A stretch of DNA of 64,000 nt, taken from positions 28,077,964 through 28,141,963 of the forward strand of contig OX638370.1 of the NCBI GenBank assembly GCA_951812925.1, in the 5' to 3' direction. Shown piece by piece: positions 46,901 through 57,578 of the stretch. This stretch comes from Calliopum simillimum (lineage: Eukaryota > Arthropoda > Insecta > Diptera > Lauxaniidae). Made by a program: the position numbers and the translations under genes. Positions within the stretch are counted from its first letter, which is position 1, and the number at the start of each line of letters is the position of its first letter. Under the pieces are notes generated by a model that saw only the letters and a list, made by a program, of their open reading frames with translations, did not search any database and was not told the origin of the DNA.

Positions 46901-49900
46901 AAGAAAGTATTGATGATTTTAATAAGTTACAACCAGAACAAAGACGTATTGTGCTACCCAGTTTCAAGCTAATGATGCATCATGTTAATGAGCAGGCGCA
47001 AAAACGCCTATCCAAAAACCCACTAGTAGTGGGACGCACTAAATTAGCATTTACTTTGGATGTTTACGAGGAGGCATGCACACAATAATTATTAATTTTG
47101 AATTTTATTTATAATTTCAAAACATTTATTTCTCATTTAAGATGCTGCACTATCTGCGTCTTTGTCTATGGTATTCTGCAGGCGTTAAAGCTGCACCGGG
47201 TGATGAGAAATATGCACACAAGCTAAAGCAGTACATTATGGATAATTATGAAGAAAGTGAAAATAATGAAATACATCAATATTTGCAATTAGTGCAACGC
47301 AGCGTGGAAGCAAAAAGAAGTAAATTTTAGTTTTTTAAGTCAAAAGACCCCAAGTGGTTTGAAGAGTATTTTTAGTGCATTTTGACCTCATGTCAGGTTT
47401 TCTGTAAACCCGGCTTAAAATTCATCGAGACCAAAATACCAGACTTGGGAGGGGGTTTGCATCAAATTTTATTTTTTACTAAATTTAGTGTTAGTGAAAT
47501 ATCAGAAAATTCATTTAGTGGTAGTTTTTCATTATTATTAAATTTTGTTAATAATTTTCAATAAAGATTCCACTATCAAAAAACAGATTTAATGGTAATG
47601 AAAAATTTACCAATTTACTAAATCAATTGAATGTGAAAATTTATTAAATTCAATGAAAGGTTTCATTGAATTTAATGAAACTTTAATGAAAATATTAATT
47701 AAAGTTTCATTAAAATTAATGCAACAAATATTCACTTTCATTGAATTAAATTCAAAGTTTCATTACATTCAATGATTGCGAAAATTTGTTCCATTAAAAT
47801 TAATGAAAATTTTCATTAAAGTTTCATTAAATTCAATGGAAGTGAAAATTTGTTTCATTGAATTTACTGAAACTTTTATTGAAAATATTCATTAAAGTTT
47901 CATTAAATTATTGAAATAAATTTTCCCTTTCATTAAATTGAATGATAATGAATAATTGTTCATTACTATCAAATCAATTTAATGATAGTGAAACACTTTC
48001 CACTATCATTAAATGAAGTGTGAAAAACTTTTCATTACCATTACATGAATTTTTTGATAATGGAAAAATTTGCAATATCACTAAATTTATTTTGTGTTAG
48101 TGAAAAGTTCAATGAACCAAAAATTTAGTGCATTACTTCCAAGTCTGCAAAATACACTAAAAAATACTTTTCAAAACTCTTGCAGTTTTCAAAAGCGTCA
48201 AAATTGTTGTACAGTATAATTAATGAGCTCGTTTCGTTTGATATTTTTCAGCTGAGAGTAATTTACTTTGCCTTTATGATTTGTTAAATGTTGCGCCAGA
48301 ACTTATAGCAAAATCACAAATGCATCTACTGGAACCACTTAGCAATTCATTGAAAGATGTTTCTGAAACTATGCGTATGAATGTGGCGCAAATCTATGGC
48401 ATTTTGCTTGCGTATGGCTGTGATGATAAAGATTTTAACTCACAAATTTCTGAGTGTCTTGCATCATTGCCACAAAAGTCATTGGAAAATAAACACGGTT
48501 GGCTATTGGTATTGGGACATGCTTTCAATAGGAAAATTGCGCGCTTAGGAAATGCTAAAGACAACAAAGACTTTGCGCAATGGACACAATTTGTCGAAAG
48601 TGTTAAAGTCATTGGTAAGTAATCTATATATAAATACTTGAACAATTCACTATGCCCCCCTTTTAACAGCTTATTATTTTACCGAATTTCAATATCTTTT
48701 TTTAATATATGAAAGTGATGTAGAATACACAAAAAAATATATTATTCTTATAAGTTGGCATTAAGGCATTTAAAAACAGGATCAAAGTTTACTATATAAA
48801 TACAACAACAGCACCCACATTGTTCTAGATGAGGCGATGCAGTGCGAACATTTTTTGCAGTAATTTTTTCTTGCTTGCAAGAAACCTATTTTATTGCACT
48901 CTGTCGACATATTTTGTAATAATTTTTGATATTTTAGACTTTTACCGATATTTTGGATGTTTTTCGATACTTTGGCAATTTATTTATTATTATTTATTTA
49001 TTTGAGTCTTTGGATAATAACAACGCTTACAGACTAGAACAATTGAAATTAAATATATGAAAATAATTAATATAAACTTAAATACAACGAAAATTTAACT
49101 AAACTAAGGGCCAAGACTGCCAAACGACTGTAGTGTCTTTCAGGCAGAGGTTTATGCTGTTCTTAAAGCTTACGAAATCCTCAAAGCTCATAAGTCCCAA
49201 TTTCTTCGAAACGTTGTTATTTATAGCCAGGCAGCTATTAAAACAATCTCATCAAATTATATCACGTCAAAACTTGTGTTAAGCTGTAGGAATATCCTTT
49301 GCGATATTTGTGAGGACTGTAATTTAACACTTTGCTGGGTTCCAGGTCATAGTAATTTCGAGGGCAACGAAATTGCAGATGAACTGGCTAAAATAGGGTC
49401 AAACCAAAATACCCTTTTGGCCTTTGACCTTTAATGGACCTTTCAATAAAAAAAACCCATTAGCGTAATCAAGGGAAAAATCGAAAATAAATGTATTCAC
49501 CTTGCTAATTCTAGCTGGTCAAATCTTCAAGCTTGCAATCATATTAGATCTATTTGGCCATCGTACTAAATTTTGAATAGCAATGGAGAAACATAATGTA
49601 TGGATCTTAATCGGTGCTATTACTGGACATTGTGCCATGAGAATCCATGCATCTAGTTTAGGTGTCTCAAACATTGGCGACCTTTGTAGAAGTTGTAAAG
49701 AGTCTGATATGGAATAAACAGTCTTGCATTTCTTTTGTGAATATCCAGCGCTTGCGCTTAGACGTTGAAGCTATTTTGGTCATTTCAATTTGGAATCGCT
49801 TGACTCACTATCTGAAGTGTGTCTTAAATCCATATGGTAGTATATATGTACATCCAAGTGGTTCTCTTAGACATTCTCTGCTAAAGCTCTTAGTATTGGG

Positions 49901-52900
49901 TATACAATGGGCCCTTTCTCGAAGCCTAATTTAATGATGACAACATGTACATCTCCCGGATCTAACCTTACCTAAGAGCCAATACCGATATTTTGGATGT
50001 TTTTCGATACTATTGGAATTTTACCGATATTTTAGATGTTTTTTGATACCTACTTTTGGATCTTCTCCGATATATTCAGACTTCGATATTTTTAGACTTC
50101 GACCGACATATCAGATGTTTTTCGATACTTTTGAACTTTCTGCGATAATTAGATGTTTTCCGATACCATTGAACTTTCACCGGCAATTAGATGTTTTTCG
50201 ATATTTTTGGACTTTTACTGATGATTTAGAAGTTTTTCAATACTTTTGAACTTTTTACAATATTTTAGATGTTTTTCGATACTATTCGACTTATACCGAT
50301 ATTTTAGATGTTTTTCAATATTTTTGGACTTTTACCGATAATTTACATGTTTTTCGATACTTTTCAACTTTTACCGATATTTTGGATGTTTCTCGATACT
50401 TTTGGAGTTTTACCGACATTCTAGATGTTTTTCGATATTTTTAGACTTCGACCGACATATCAGAGTTTTTCGGTACTTTTGAACTTTCACCAATAATTAG
50501 ATGTTTTTCGATATTTTTAGACTTCGACTGACATTTCAAAAGTTTTTCGATACTTTTGGAGTTTCACCGATAATTTTTTGATACTTTTGGAAGTGAGAAA
50601 AATTTAAACACTTTTGTTGATGTTTTGTTTCTTACTTCGAGTGTATAATTCTGTCAATACTAAATGTTCTGGATTTCTTATATACAAAACGGCACTCTAT
50701 CTTTATATGAATGTCCATTTGGTTCATAAAAATCACCAAAATTTTAACTTTTAATTCAACGTTGTCTGCTTTTTTTTAACTCAAATAATTCACAGCTAAA
50801 ATGCTCTGCGAGACCCAATGGCTATTAGTGTCCGCTGCTGTTAAATGCATATCTATGATTGGCAAGACGGTAAAAATACCAAATGTACAGGTTGAAATCC
50901 AAGTGCAAAATCCTAATGATGAAAATGATGAAGAAATGATCGAATTTAAGAGTAAGTAGCAGCAAGCATTGAATCTTAATCCAAGCACAGCAATAATAAA
51001 TTTCTTTTGTCCTTTTTTTCATTTAACAGCGGCCAGCGCCTCAACGAAACTTATTATATTTGGTGTAGTTTTCGGTCTGCTACGCAGTAGTTCGGCACGT
51101 GCAAAAATACGTGAAGATGCTGCAAAATGCTTGGGTTATCTAGCAATAGGTGATGGTGAATATTTTACACAACGAAATTTAGAAAAATTCCTATCACTTG
51201 TCAAAGTGCAAAAAGATGCGGCATTAAATATTGCCATTTCTGAGGCGATCGTTTGTACATTAAGTGGATATGATGTTAATGCTGATGAACCACGCGTAGA
51301 TTTTCAAAATCCTTATTGCGATGATAAAGAGTTTGAGACATTTTTGAATTCATTAATACGTTTAGTGCCTGAACCCAACCCACACGCAAGACAGGTAAAA
51401 TAAATTTGTGTATTTTTTAAAGAATTCTCAAGTTTATTATACTTTAATTACAGGCTACTGCAATTTGGCTTTTGGCAATTGTTAAACAATGCAGTCAACG
51501 TCCTGCTGTATTGAGTAAAAAACAAATGTTGCAATTTGCTTTTACGGAGCTACTCTCTGACGATAGCGGTTAGTTCGTTTCACATAATTGCTTGGCAATA
51601 AATAAATATTTCTCATTCACGTGTTTCAGAATTCGTTCAAGATGTTGCATCACGTGGTTTGGGTCTTGTCTATTCTTTGTCCGATCCTAATAGTCAAAAT
51701 GATTTAGCTAATTCACTGTTAGACCAATTAATCGGTGGTAAACGTAAAGTAAATCAGGTAGCATCCGATACGGAAATCTTTGCTGAGGGTGTGCTGGGTA
51801 AAACACCAACTGGGTAAGATAAAATTTAAGTTAACTTTGAACAGGGATATATTGCATAATATATTTCTTTGTATCAATGTATGATAACTGGAAAAATAAT
51901 GTTCCAATTTGAAAAGTTGCAAGGTAAAGTTTGGCGTTAGAAAATCACGCCCAAAAACAAAAGCGAGATAACGGCCAAATTATTTTCATATAAGTTTGGG
52001 CGATAATCATTTTGGAAATAACGAAATGACGCCAAAAAAATAATAAAATCTTATAACGCTCAACATAAAAACGAAATAACTCGCAAAAACATGCAATAAC
52101 GCCCAAAAACAAAAACGAAATAACTCCAAAATTATTTTCAGATAAATTTGGGGCGTTAGGAAATAACGCTCAAAAAAATAAACGAAATAACGCCTAAAAA
52201 ATAAAATCACGTAATAACCCCCAAAATAAAAACGAAATAACGCCCAAAAATATGAAATAACGGCCAAAACGAAATAACGCCCAAATTTGTATGAAAAATA
52301 TTTGGGCGTTATTTCGTTTGTGTTTTTGGGCGTTATTTCATTTTGCGTTATTTTCTACCGCCGTAAGTATATGGTAGACATCAATCATGCTTTCTGCACT
52401 TTGCAGTAGGATATCCTAGAATCCTTGCGTGATAGTAAAATATCAGTTCAGATTCTTAAATAGGATGTCCCTGATAGATTTAAGATTCTGGAATGGAAAA
52501 TCATTGTAGAACTGGGTTATTGTTAAGATTAACTTTTTTTTTAAATTTTCAACAGTGGTAACATTACAACATACAAAGAGCTGTGCAGTCTTGCCTCAGA
52601 TCTCAATCAACCGGAAATGATCTATCAATTTATGCAATTGGCTAATCATAATGCTGCATGGACAAGCAAATTGGGCGCAGCGTTTGGTCTCAAATCCTTA
52701 TCAAAAGATGCGAAATCAAAAATGCAACCTTATTTGGGTAAAATCATACCACGTCTTTATCGCTATAAATATGATCCAACACCAAAAATACAAAATTCAA
52801 TGATCTCCATATGGGATTCAATAGTTAGCGATTCAAAAGAAGTTGTAGAACAGTATTACTGGGAAATATTGCGTGAAATCTTAGATAATTTAACGTTCAA

Positions 52901-55900
52901 TGAGTGGCGTGTACGCATTGCATGTTGTCTTGCTGTACGTGATATACTAAAGCGTCCAAATGGCTTACGTTTGCGCACAGAAGAGCGAAAACTTATTGAT
53001 GCTAATAAAGGTGGTGGTAGTGGCACAAAGACTTCACCAAGTAAAGCTATTAATCGCATGGATATTGGTAATATAATTGTAGTTGTTAATATATGCATAT
53101 AATAAGTGTGCTTTATGCTTTATAGATGAAGTTCCTGAACCTGAATTGAAAGAACTCTGGACTCAACTGTTTCGTGTTATGGACGATATACATGAGGGTA
53201 CACGTTTAGCTGCTCAAGGTTCTGTTATGTTTTTAAGCAAGGTACTTTAGAGTTGTGCATACTTTATAAGCAATAGCTGATGATTATCGCTCCTGTATTT
53301 TTAGCTTTGTGTCATTGCTGCATCTAGCGATCATGGAAAATCCGGCACTGCTGTTGCTTCATCAATTCTACCTTTACTGTTAGAAACTGGTGTCACACAT
53401 ACAGTTGCTGACATACGCAAAATTAGCATTAAAACCATATCTGAAATGATCGAATCCTCTGGTTCACTTATAACTCCACACTTACCTACGCTTATTCCTT
53501 GCTTATTGAAAGCTACAGGTGAATTGGAATCTACAAAGTTATCGTACTTATCCACACGTATGGGCGCTGATAATGATGCGCAAGAAGCAGTAGATTCACT
53601 GCGTGCGGAAGCTGCTAAATCGCATCACACTATGGATGCAACTACGAAGGTTAGCATTTTTTTAAGATCTCAATCAAAATCTTATAAGCTTTTATATTTT
53701 ATTTTGTATTTATTTTAGTGTGTGAACTACGTAGACTACGCCGCATTGGAAGAAATGACACCCGCCATTCTGGAGCTTATAAAAGTCAGTGTTAATTTAG
53801 GCACAAGAATTGCTTGTGCACATTTTGTCTGTTTGGTAAGTTTTTTTTGAAAAGCAGCATAAAGTCTATTCAAATATTTTTGATTTAAAACTATTTCAGA
53901 TGAGCATTCGCCTTGGCCAGGAGATGACACCATTAGTTGGCAAATATTTAGGCGCTTGTTTTATTGGACTTAAAGATCGTAATGCAATTGTCCGTAAATA
54001 TTATGCTAGTGCTATAGGACACCTTATTGGCATTGCGAAGGTTTGTTAAGCTTCTCTTTTAAGACTTTAACTCTATAGACAACATTGTGTTTCCTATTGT
54101 TAAATGTCTCTTTAACTCAATATTAAACTACAAGTTTTTTACAGGAACAATCCATTAAGAATCTCTTTGTCAAACTCGACGAATTGTATATGGAAAATCC
54201 ATCGAATCGTTCTATAGCGCTGACCATTCAATCTATAAATAAACGTCAACATGATTTGCTTAAAGATTATATGGATAGTGTGTTGCCACTTGTTTTCTTT
54301 GCCATGCATGAGGAACAAACCGAAGAAAATAAAAGTAACATTGAATTGTGGAAAGATTTGTGGAATGAAATAAGTCCAGGTGATGCTGGAATACGTATGA
54401 ATTTAAATGTTATAGTACCAAAATTGGAAAAATCACTTGATGATGCCAGTTGGTTACGCAAGGCACAAGCTGCCAATGCTATACAAACGATTGCAACACG
54501 ATTGAATACAACAATTGAGGAAGCGTATCGTTTGCGTTTGATAACACTGCTTTTAGTTGGCTTGCAAGGCCGCACATTTCAAGGGAAAGAACGTTTGTTG
54601 CAAGCGCTAGCAGGATTATGCAAGGGTCTTGATCGGGAACATGAGTTTTGTCTACGCATAATTGAGGCAGCAATGCGTGAATGTCGCAAAGAAGAACCAC
54701 AATATCGTACTTTAGTGTTAAGTTCACTAGGTGATATACTTGAGGAGTTGGAAGCAGATCGTTTTGAAGAGGTAAGCATATTTATGGGAGGAAGCGTGCA
54801 AGCCAAGCCAGTAAATTCATAATAAAAAAATAGTTGCTTTCGATACTCTTGGACCTTACCGATTTCTTCAATATTTTTCAATATTTTTCGACACTTTTCC
54901 GAAATTTTAGATGTTTGTCGATATTTTAGGAACTTTACTGATATTTTGGATGTTTTTCGATACTTTTGTATTTTTACAGATGTTTTTCGATACCTCTGGC
55001 CATTACCGATTTTTTCGATATTTTTGAGCTTTTATCGATATATTAGATGTTTTTCGATACTTTGAGTCGTTAATCGATATTTTAAATGTTTTAGTAGTTT
55101 TTCGACACTTTTGGACTTTTACCGATTGTCAAGATGTTTTTCGATACTTATGTAATTTTACCGGTATTTTAGATGGTTTTCGATACTTCTGGCCATTACC
55201 GATTTTTTCGATACTTTTGAACTCTTACCGATGTATTTCGATATTTTAGTCTTTTACTGATATTTAGATGTTTTTCGATACTTTTGAAGTTTTTCGAAAC
55301 TTTAAATGTTTGTCGATATTTTAGGACTTTTACTGATATGTTAGATGTTTTTCTATACTTTTAGATTTTTACAGATATTTTAGATGTTTTTTCGATGCTT
55401 TTGGACTTTTACCGATTTTTTCGATGTTTTTCGATATTTTTGGACTTCTATCGATATTTTTGATGTTTTTCGATACTTTTGGACTTTTATCAATATATTA
55501 GATGTTTTTCAATACTTTTGGACTTTTATCGATATTTTAGATGTTATTCGATACTTTTCGACTTTTTCCGATTTGTAGTTTTTCGACACTTTTGGAATTT
55601 TACCGATAGTTAGTTTTACGATACTTTTGGAATTTTACCAATGTTTTTCGATACTTCAGGCCATTACCTATTGTTTCGATGTTTTTTGATACTTACGAAA
55701 TTTTACCGATTTCTTCGATGTATTTCGATATTTTGGACTTTTACTGATATTTTAGATGATTTTCGATACTATTGGACAGATATTTTAGATACTAATGGAC
55801 TTTAATCGACATTTTAGATGTTTTTCGATACTTTTTGACTTCTATCGATATTTTAGATATTATTCGATACTTTTCGATTTTCCCGATATTTTAGTGGTTT

Positions 55901-56901
55901 TTCGACACTTTTGGACTTTAAGCGATACTTAAAATGTTTTTCAGTGCTTGTCGACTGTTTAAGATGATATTCAATACTTTTGGACTTTCAGTGACAGTGA
56001 AGTGATGTTTCTTCTGCATCCAGAAAATTTTACGAGTATTGAATTCTGTCAATGCTCAATGTTCTGGCTTTCTTCTATCTATCTTTAGATGAATAGCCAA
56101 AATTTGGCCACCGACGATACTAGTTCCTAATAAATCAACAAGTTTCCAAAATGTCCTTTTCTTTTTAGGTATACAATATGATTTGGTATTTACTAGATAA
56201 AAAAAATCTACGCAAGACACCACAATCTGATGATGAAGACGAAGATAATGAAAAAGATCTCACGGCCGATGAACGCAACAAGCATGCACAAATCTTTAAT
56301 AAACTAAAAGAAACTGTCTGCGAGACTCTAGGGAAATCATGGCCAAAAAAATCAGTTGAAACACAGCACAAGTATCAGCTACAATTTGCCGAACATTGCT
56401 CACAACGTCTAAAAGATAATACACGTTCAGTGCAAGTAAGTCTTATGGTTGCGTTAACGAAATTTGTTGAACGTTTGCGTGTATTTGACAATGATATACC
56501 ATCACCAAGTGAGGGTAATAAGGAGAAAAAAGTTAAAGTCGATGTGGGGCAAACACGTGATGCTATTGTGGAAAAGATATGCAATGATGTGTTGTCAGCA
56601 GTAACATATGCAGCGGGTATGTATATTAAACAATTAACAATAGTTACAAGTTTATGAAATACTGACATATATATTTAAAATTATATTTTAAGGTATACCA
56701 CATACTGGGCTGAAGAAGGAATCCCTTAATATTGTACTTATGTTAATAAAACGTCTCAATGATGCCAAGGATATTAAGAATTTGTCACTGGTAAAACGCA
56801 TCTTTGAGGAGACTTTAGAGAAATTTCAAAAAGATTCAGCGCCTGAGGTGCGTTGTCGCATCAAAGATATTGAGGAGAAGCTTGGCAAATGTACTTTGTG
56901 A
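40968..56901 (+). CDS. Ecm29, proteasome adaptor and scaffold protein
   Basis: A HEAT-repeat protein of 1889 residues that binds the 26S proteasome and, in the known family, links core and regulatory particles and takes part in quality control and localisation. Exons: 40968-40992, 41267-41633, 45500-45743, 45799-46202, 46262-46747, 46806-47073, 47142-47319, 48252-48614, 50796-50951, 51030-51394, 51454-51568, 51630-51813, 52556-53067, 53126-53241, 53305-53649, 53719-53835, 53900-54040, 54145-54771, 56169-56616, 56693-56901. The sum is 5670 nt and every junction is in phase. Family landmarks in order: LERVLLRLACADTDDQLES, FEGLFGVNTN, GLGLVYSL, GKTPTGGN, TYKELCSLASDLNQPEM, PRLYRYKYDP and a lysine-rich C-terminus. 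All introns are GT-AG except intron 6, which appears to use a GC donor. Five introns exceed 0.7 kb and carry repeats. Start chosen because MSSAAEEIE runs straight into the conserved N-terminus. Confidence 0.95.
41675..41885 (+). repeat. Dispersed repeat family R3 in Ecm29 intron 2
   Basis: Starts with GGTTAGGTTAGGTTAGGGTG, then 'gcggcaatattgccacacat' and 'agaccgcaagggtccatag'. The minus-strand copy at 20455-20530 shares about 70 bp of this. The remainder to about 41885 is probably the same element. Confidence 0.65.
42358..44040. mobile_element. 1.68 kb DNA transposon with recurring internal 14-mer, in Ecm29 intron 2
   Basis: The TIRs CGGCCATTCCACGG (42358-42371) and CCGTGGAATGGCCG (44027-44040) are exact reverse complements. 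ATCA flanks both (42354-42357 and 44041-44044), suggesting a 4 bp duplication. GGGATGGACGGGAC occurs at 42371, 42548, 43499 and 43669, with a variant at 42734, all in the same orientation. No transposase frame is evident, so it is non-autonomous. I do not recognise the superfamily. Confidence 0.8.
44303..44630. mobile_element. R2-family MITE, fullest copy, in Ecm29 intron 2
   Basis: Runs from TGTTTCCACCGGAAATATAT to 'ctcataaatctccggtcaaaa'. These ends are imperfect reverse complements. The internal 'gtaaatcacgtgatttac' is a perfect palindrome. Relatives lie at 18835, 32885 and 35680. Confidence 0.6.
44808..45292 (+). repeat. GTGAA pentanucleotide array with GTGGAA extension
   Basis: About 80 nearly perfect copies of GTGAA run from 44808 to about 45235, with one GAGAA variant near the end. 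They then switch to about eight copies of GTGGAA (45236-45285). It lies in Ecm29 intron 2, about 200 bp before exon 3. The 213-residue minus-strand open frame (repeating SLHFT) is a repeat translation. Confidence 0.97.
47340..48200. mobile_element. Inverted-repeat element with TTTCATTAAA-rich core, Ecm29 intron 7
   Basis: The left 'gtttgaagagtatttttagtgcattttg' region pairs with the right 'caaaatacactaaaaaatac' to 'tttcaaaac' region. The interior is a tangle of 'aatgaaac', 'tttcattaaa' and 'gtgaaaatt' units in both orientations. It occupies nearly all of intron 7 and has no coding capacity. Confidence 0.6.
48940..50590. repeat. Minisatellite family M1 in Ecm29 intron 8, split by an insertion
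   Basis: Units such as 'gatgtttttcgatacttttg' and 'gacttttaccgatatttta' occur at 48940-48985 and again at 49982-50590. The roughly 1 kb between them is non-LTR retroelement sequence. The array is the reverse complement of 38950-39970 and matches that in intron 18. Confidence 0.85.
48990..49975 (+). pseudogene. Non-LTR element fragment with RNase H, inside the M1 array
   Basis: From about 49137 the plus-strand frame reads FQAEVYAVLKAYEILKAHKS and later CWVPGHSNFEGNEIADELAK, a retroelement RNase H domain. One of its usual catalytic aspartates is replaced (YSQAAIK where YSDS is typical). The C-terminal block LIGAITGHCAMRIHA and CRSCKESDMEXTVLHFFCEY follows, with stops and frame breaks. At 48990-49120, an AATAAATAA-type tail in the minus orientation may be the 3' end of another element. 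Confidence 0.7.
51930..52365. repeat. Short tandem repeat with inverted tail, Ecm29 intron 12
   Basis: About fifteen degenerate copies of 'aacgaaataacgcccaaaaa' run on the plus strand. The last two units, from about 52308, are inverted ('gggcgttatttcgtttgtg', 'gggcgttatttcattttg'). The array can therefore fold back on itself. It fills most of intron 12. Confidence 0.85.
54840..55990. repeat. Minisatellite family M1 in Ecm29 intron 18
   Basis: About thirty degenerate 36-40 bp units of the type 'gatgtttttcgatacttttg' plus 'gacttttaccgatatttta', in the same orientation as intron 8. Similarity stops about 180 bp before exon 19. Confidence 0.88.
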
Positions 56902-56955
56902 GAGATTTTACTGTTTTAAATTTTGCAATTTGTTTTATTTTTAAACATTTTATCC

Positions 56956-56961
56956 AATAAA
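56956..56961 (+). terminator. Polyadenylation signal AATAAA for Ecm29
   Basis: A canonical hexamer lies 55 nt after the Ecm29 stop codon, in the context CCAATAAAAG. Confidence 0.7.
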
Positions 56962-57443
56962 AGATTAAAATAAATCGAAGCAGAGCTAAGGGAAATCTAA
57001 AGGAAAAATTGTGTATAGTTATTTGGTCTTAAAAAAGCGTTCCACTTCAAATTGTTTATTTAAGTCGTAGACTGGACCACAATAATGTGAAAAGCTTCAA
57101 TCTGCGCTTTTTATTGTGTGCACTTCGAGTAGACTGCTTTGACATGTTTTATTGATGAAAAAGTGAATGAACGACATCTTACTTTGGTTGTGAGTTTATT
57201 GATAACGATGTGATTACTGCACGAGAGATATGTACATAGATGCATTTGCTAATATTTCTTAAACAGACTTTAATTTTACTTACTCTGACATTAAAAGCTC
57301 TATTTGCTTGTCACTCATTACTGATAACTACAATTAACAGTTACATCAGTATGTTACTGTACTAAGGACACCCGGATAGAGTCATATTATTAGTTGCTTA
57401 TATGGCACGCAAGGTCTTGATAACATACACACCTAGCCGTACG

Positions 57444-57481
57444 TATAAAAAGTAATGAGCTATTGTAAACTTGTTTCAGTT
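57444..57481 (+). promoter_or_regulatory. Core promoter of the P450 gene (TATA box and initiator)
   Basis: TATAAAA begins at 57444. TCAGTT at 57476-57481 fits the insect initiator, with its A at 57478. The A lies 34 nt downstream of the first T of the TATA box, close to usual spacing. This predicts a 5'UTR of about 100 nt before the ATG at 57579. TATA-driven promoters are common for inducible detoxification P450s. Confidence 0.65.
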
Positions 57482-57578
57482 GAATCGACAAGCTGTGCAA
57501 GCTACAACAGTCTACCTTGAGAGCCGCTTATCTATAAATAAATACTTAAAATATATATAAATTTTATTTTCGAAAAGT

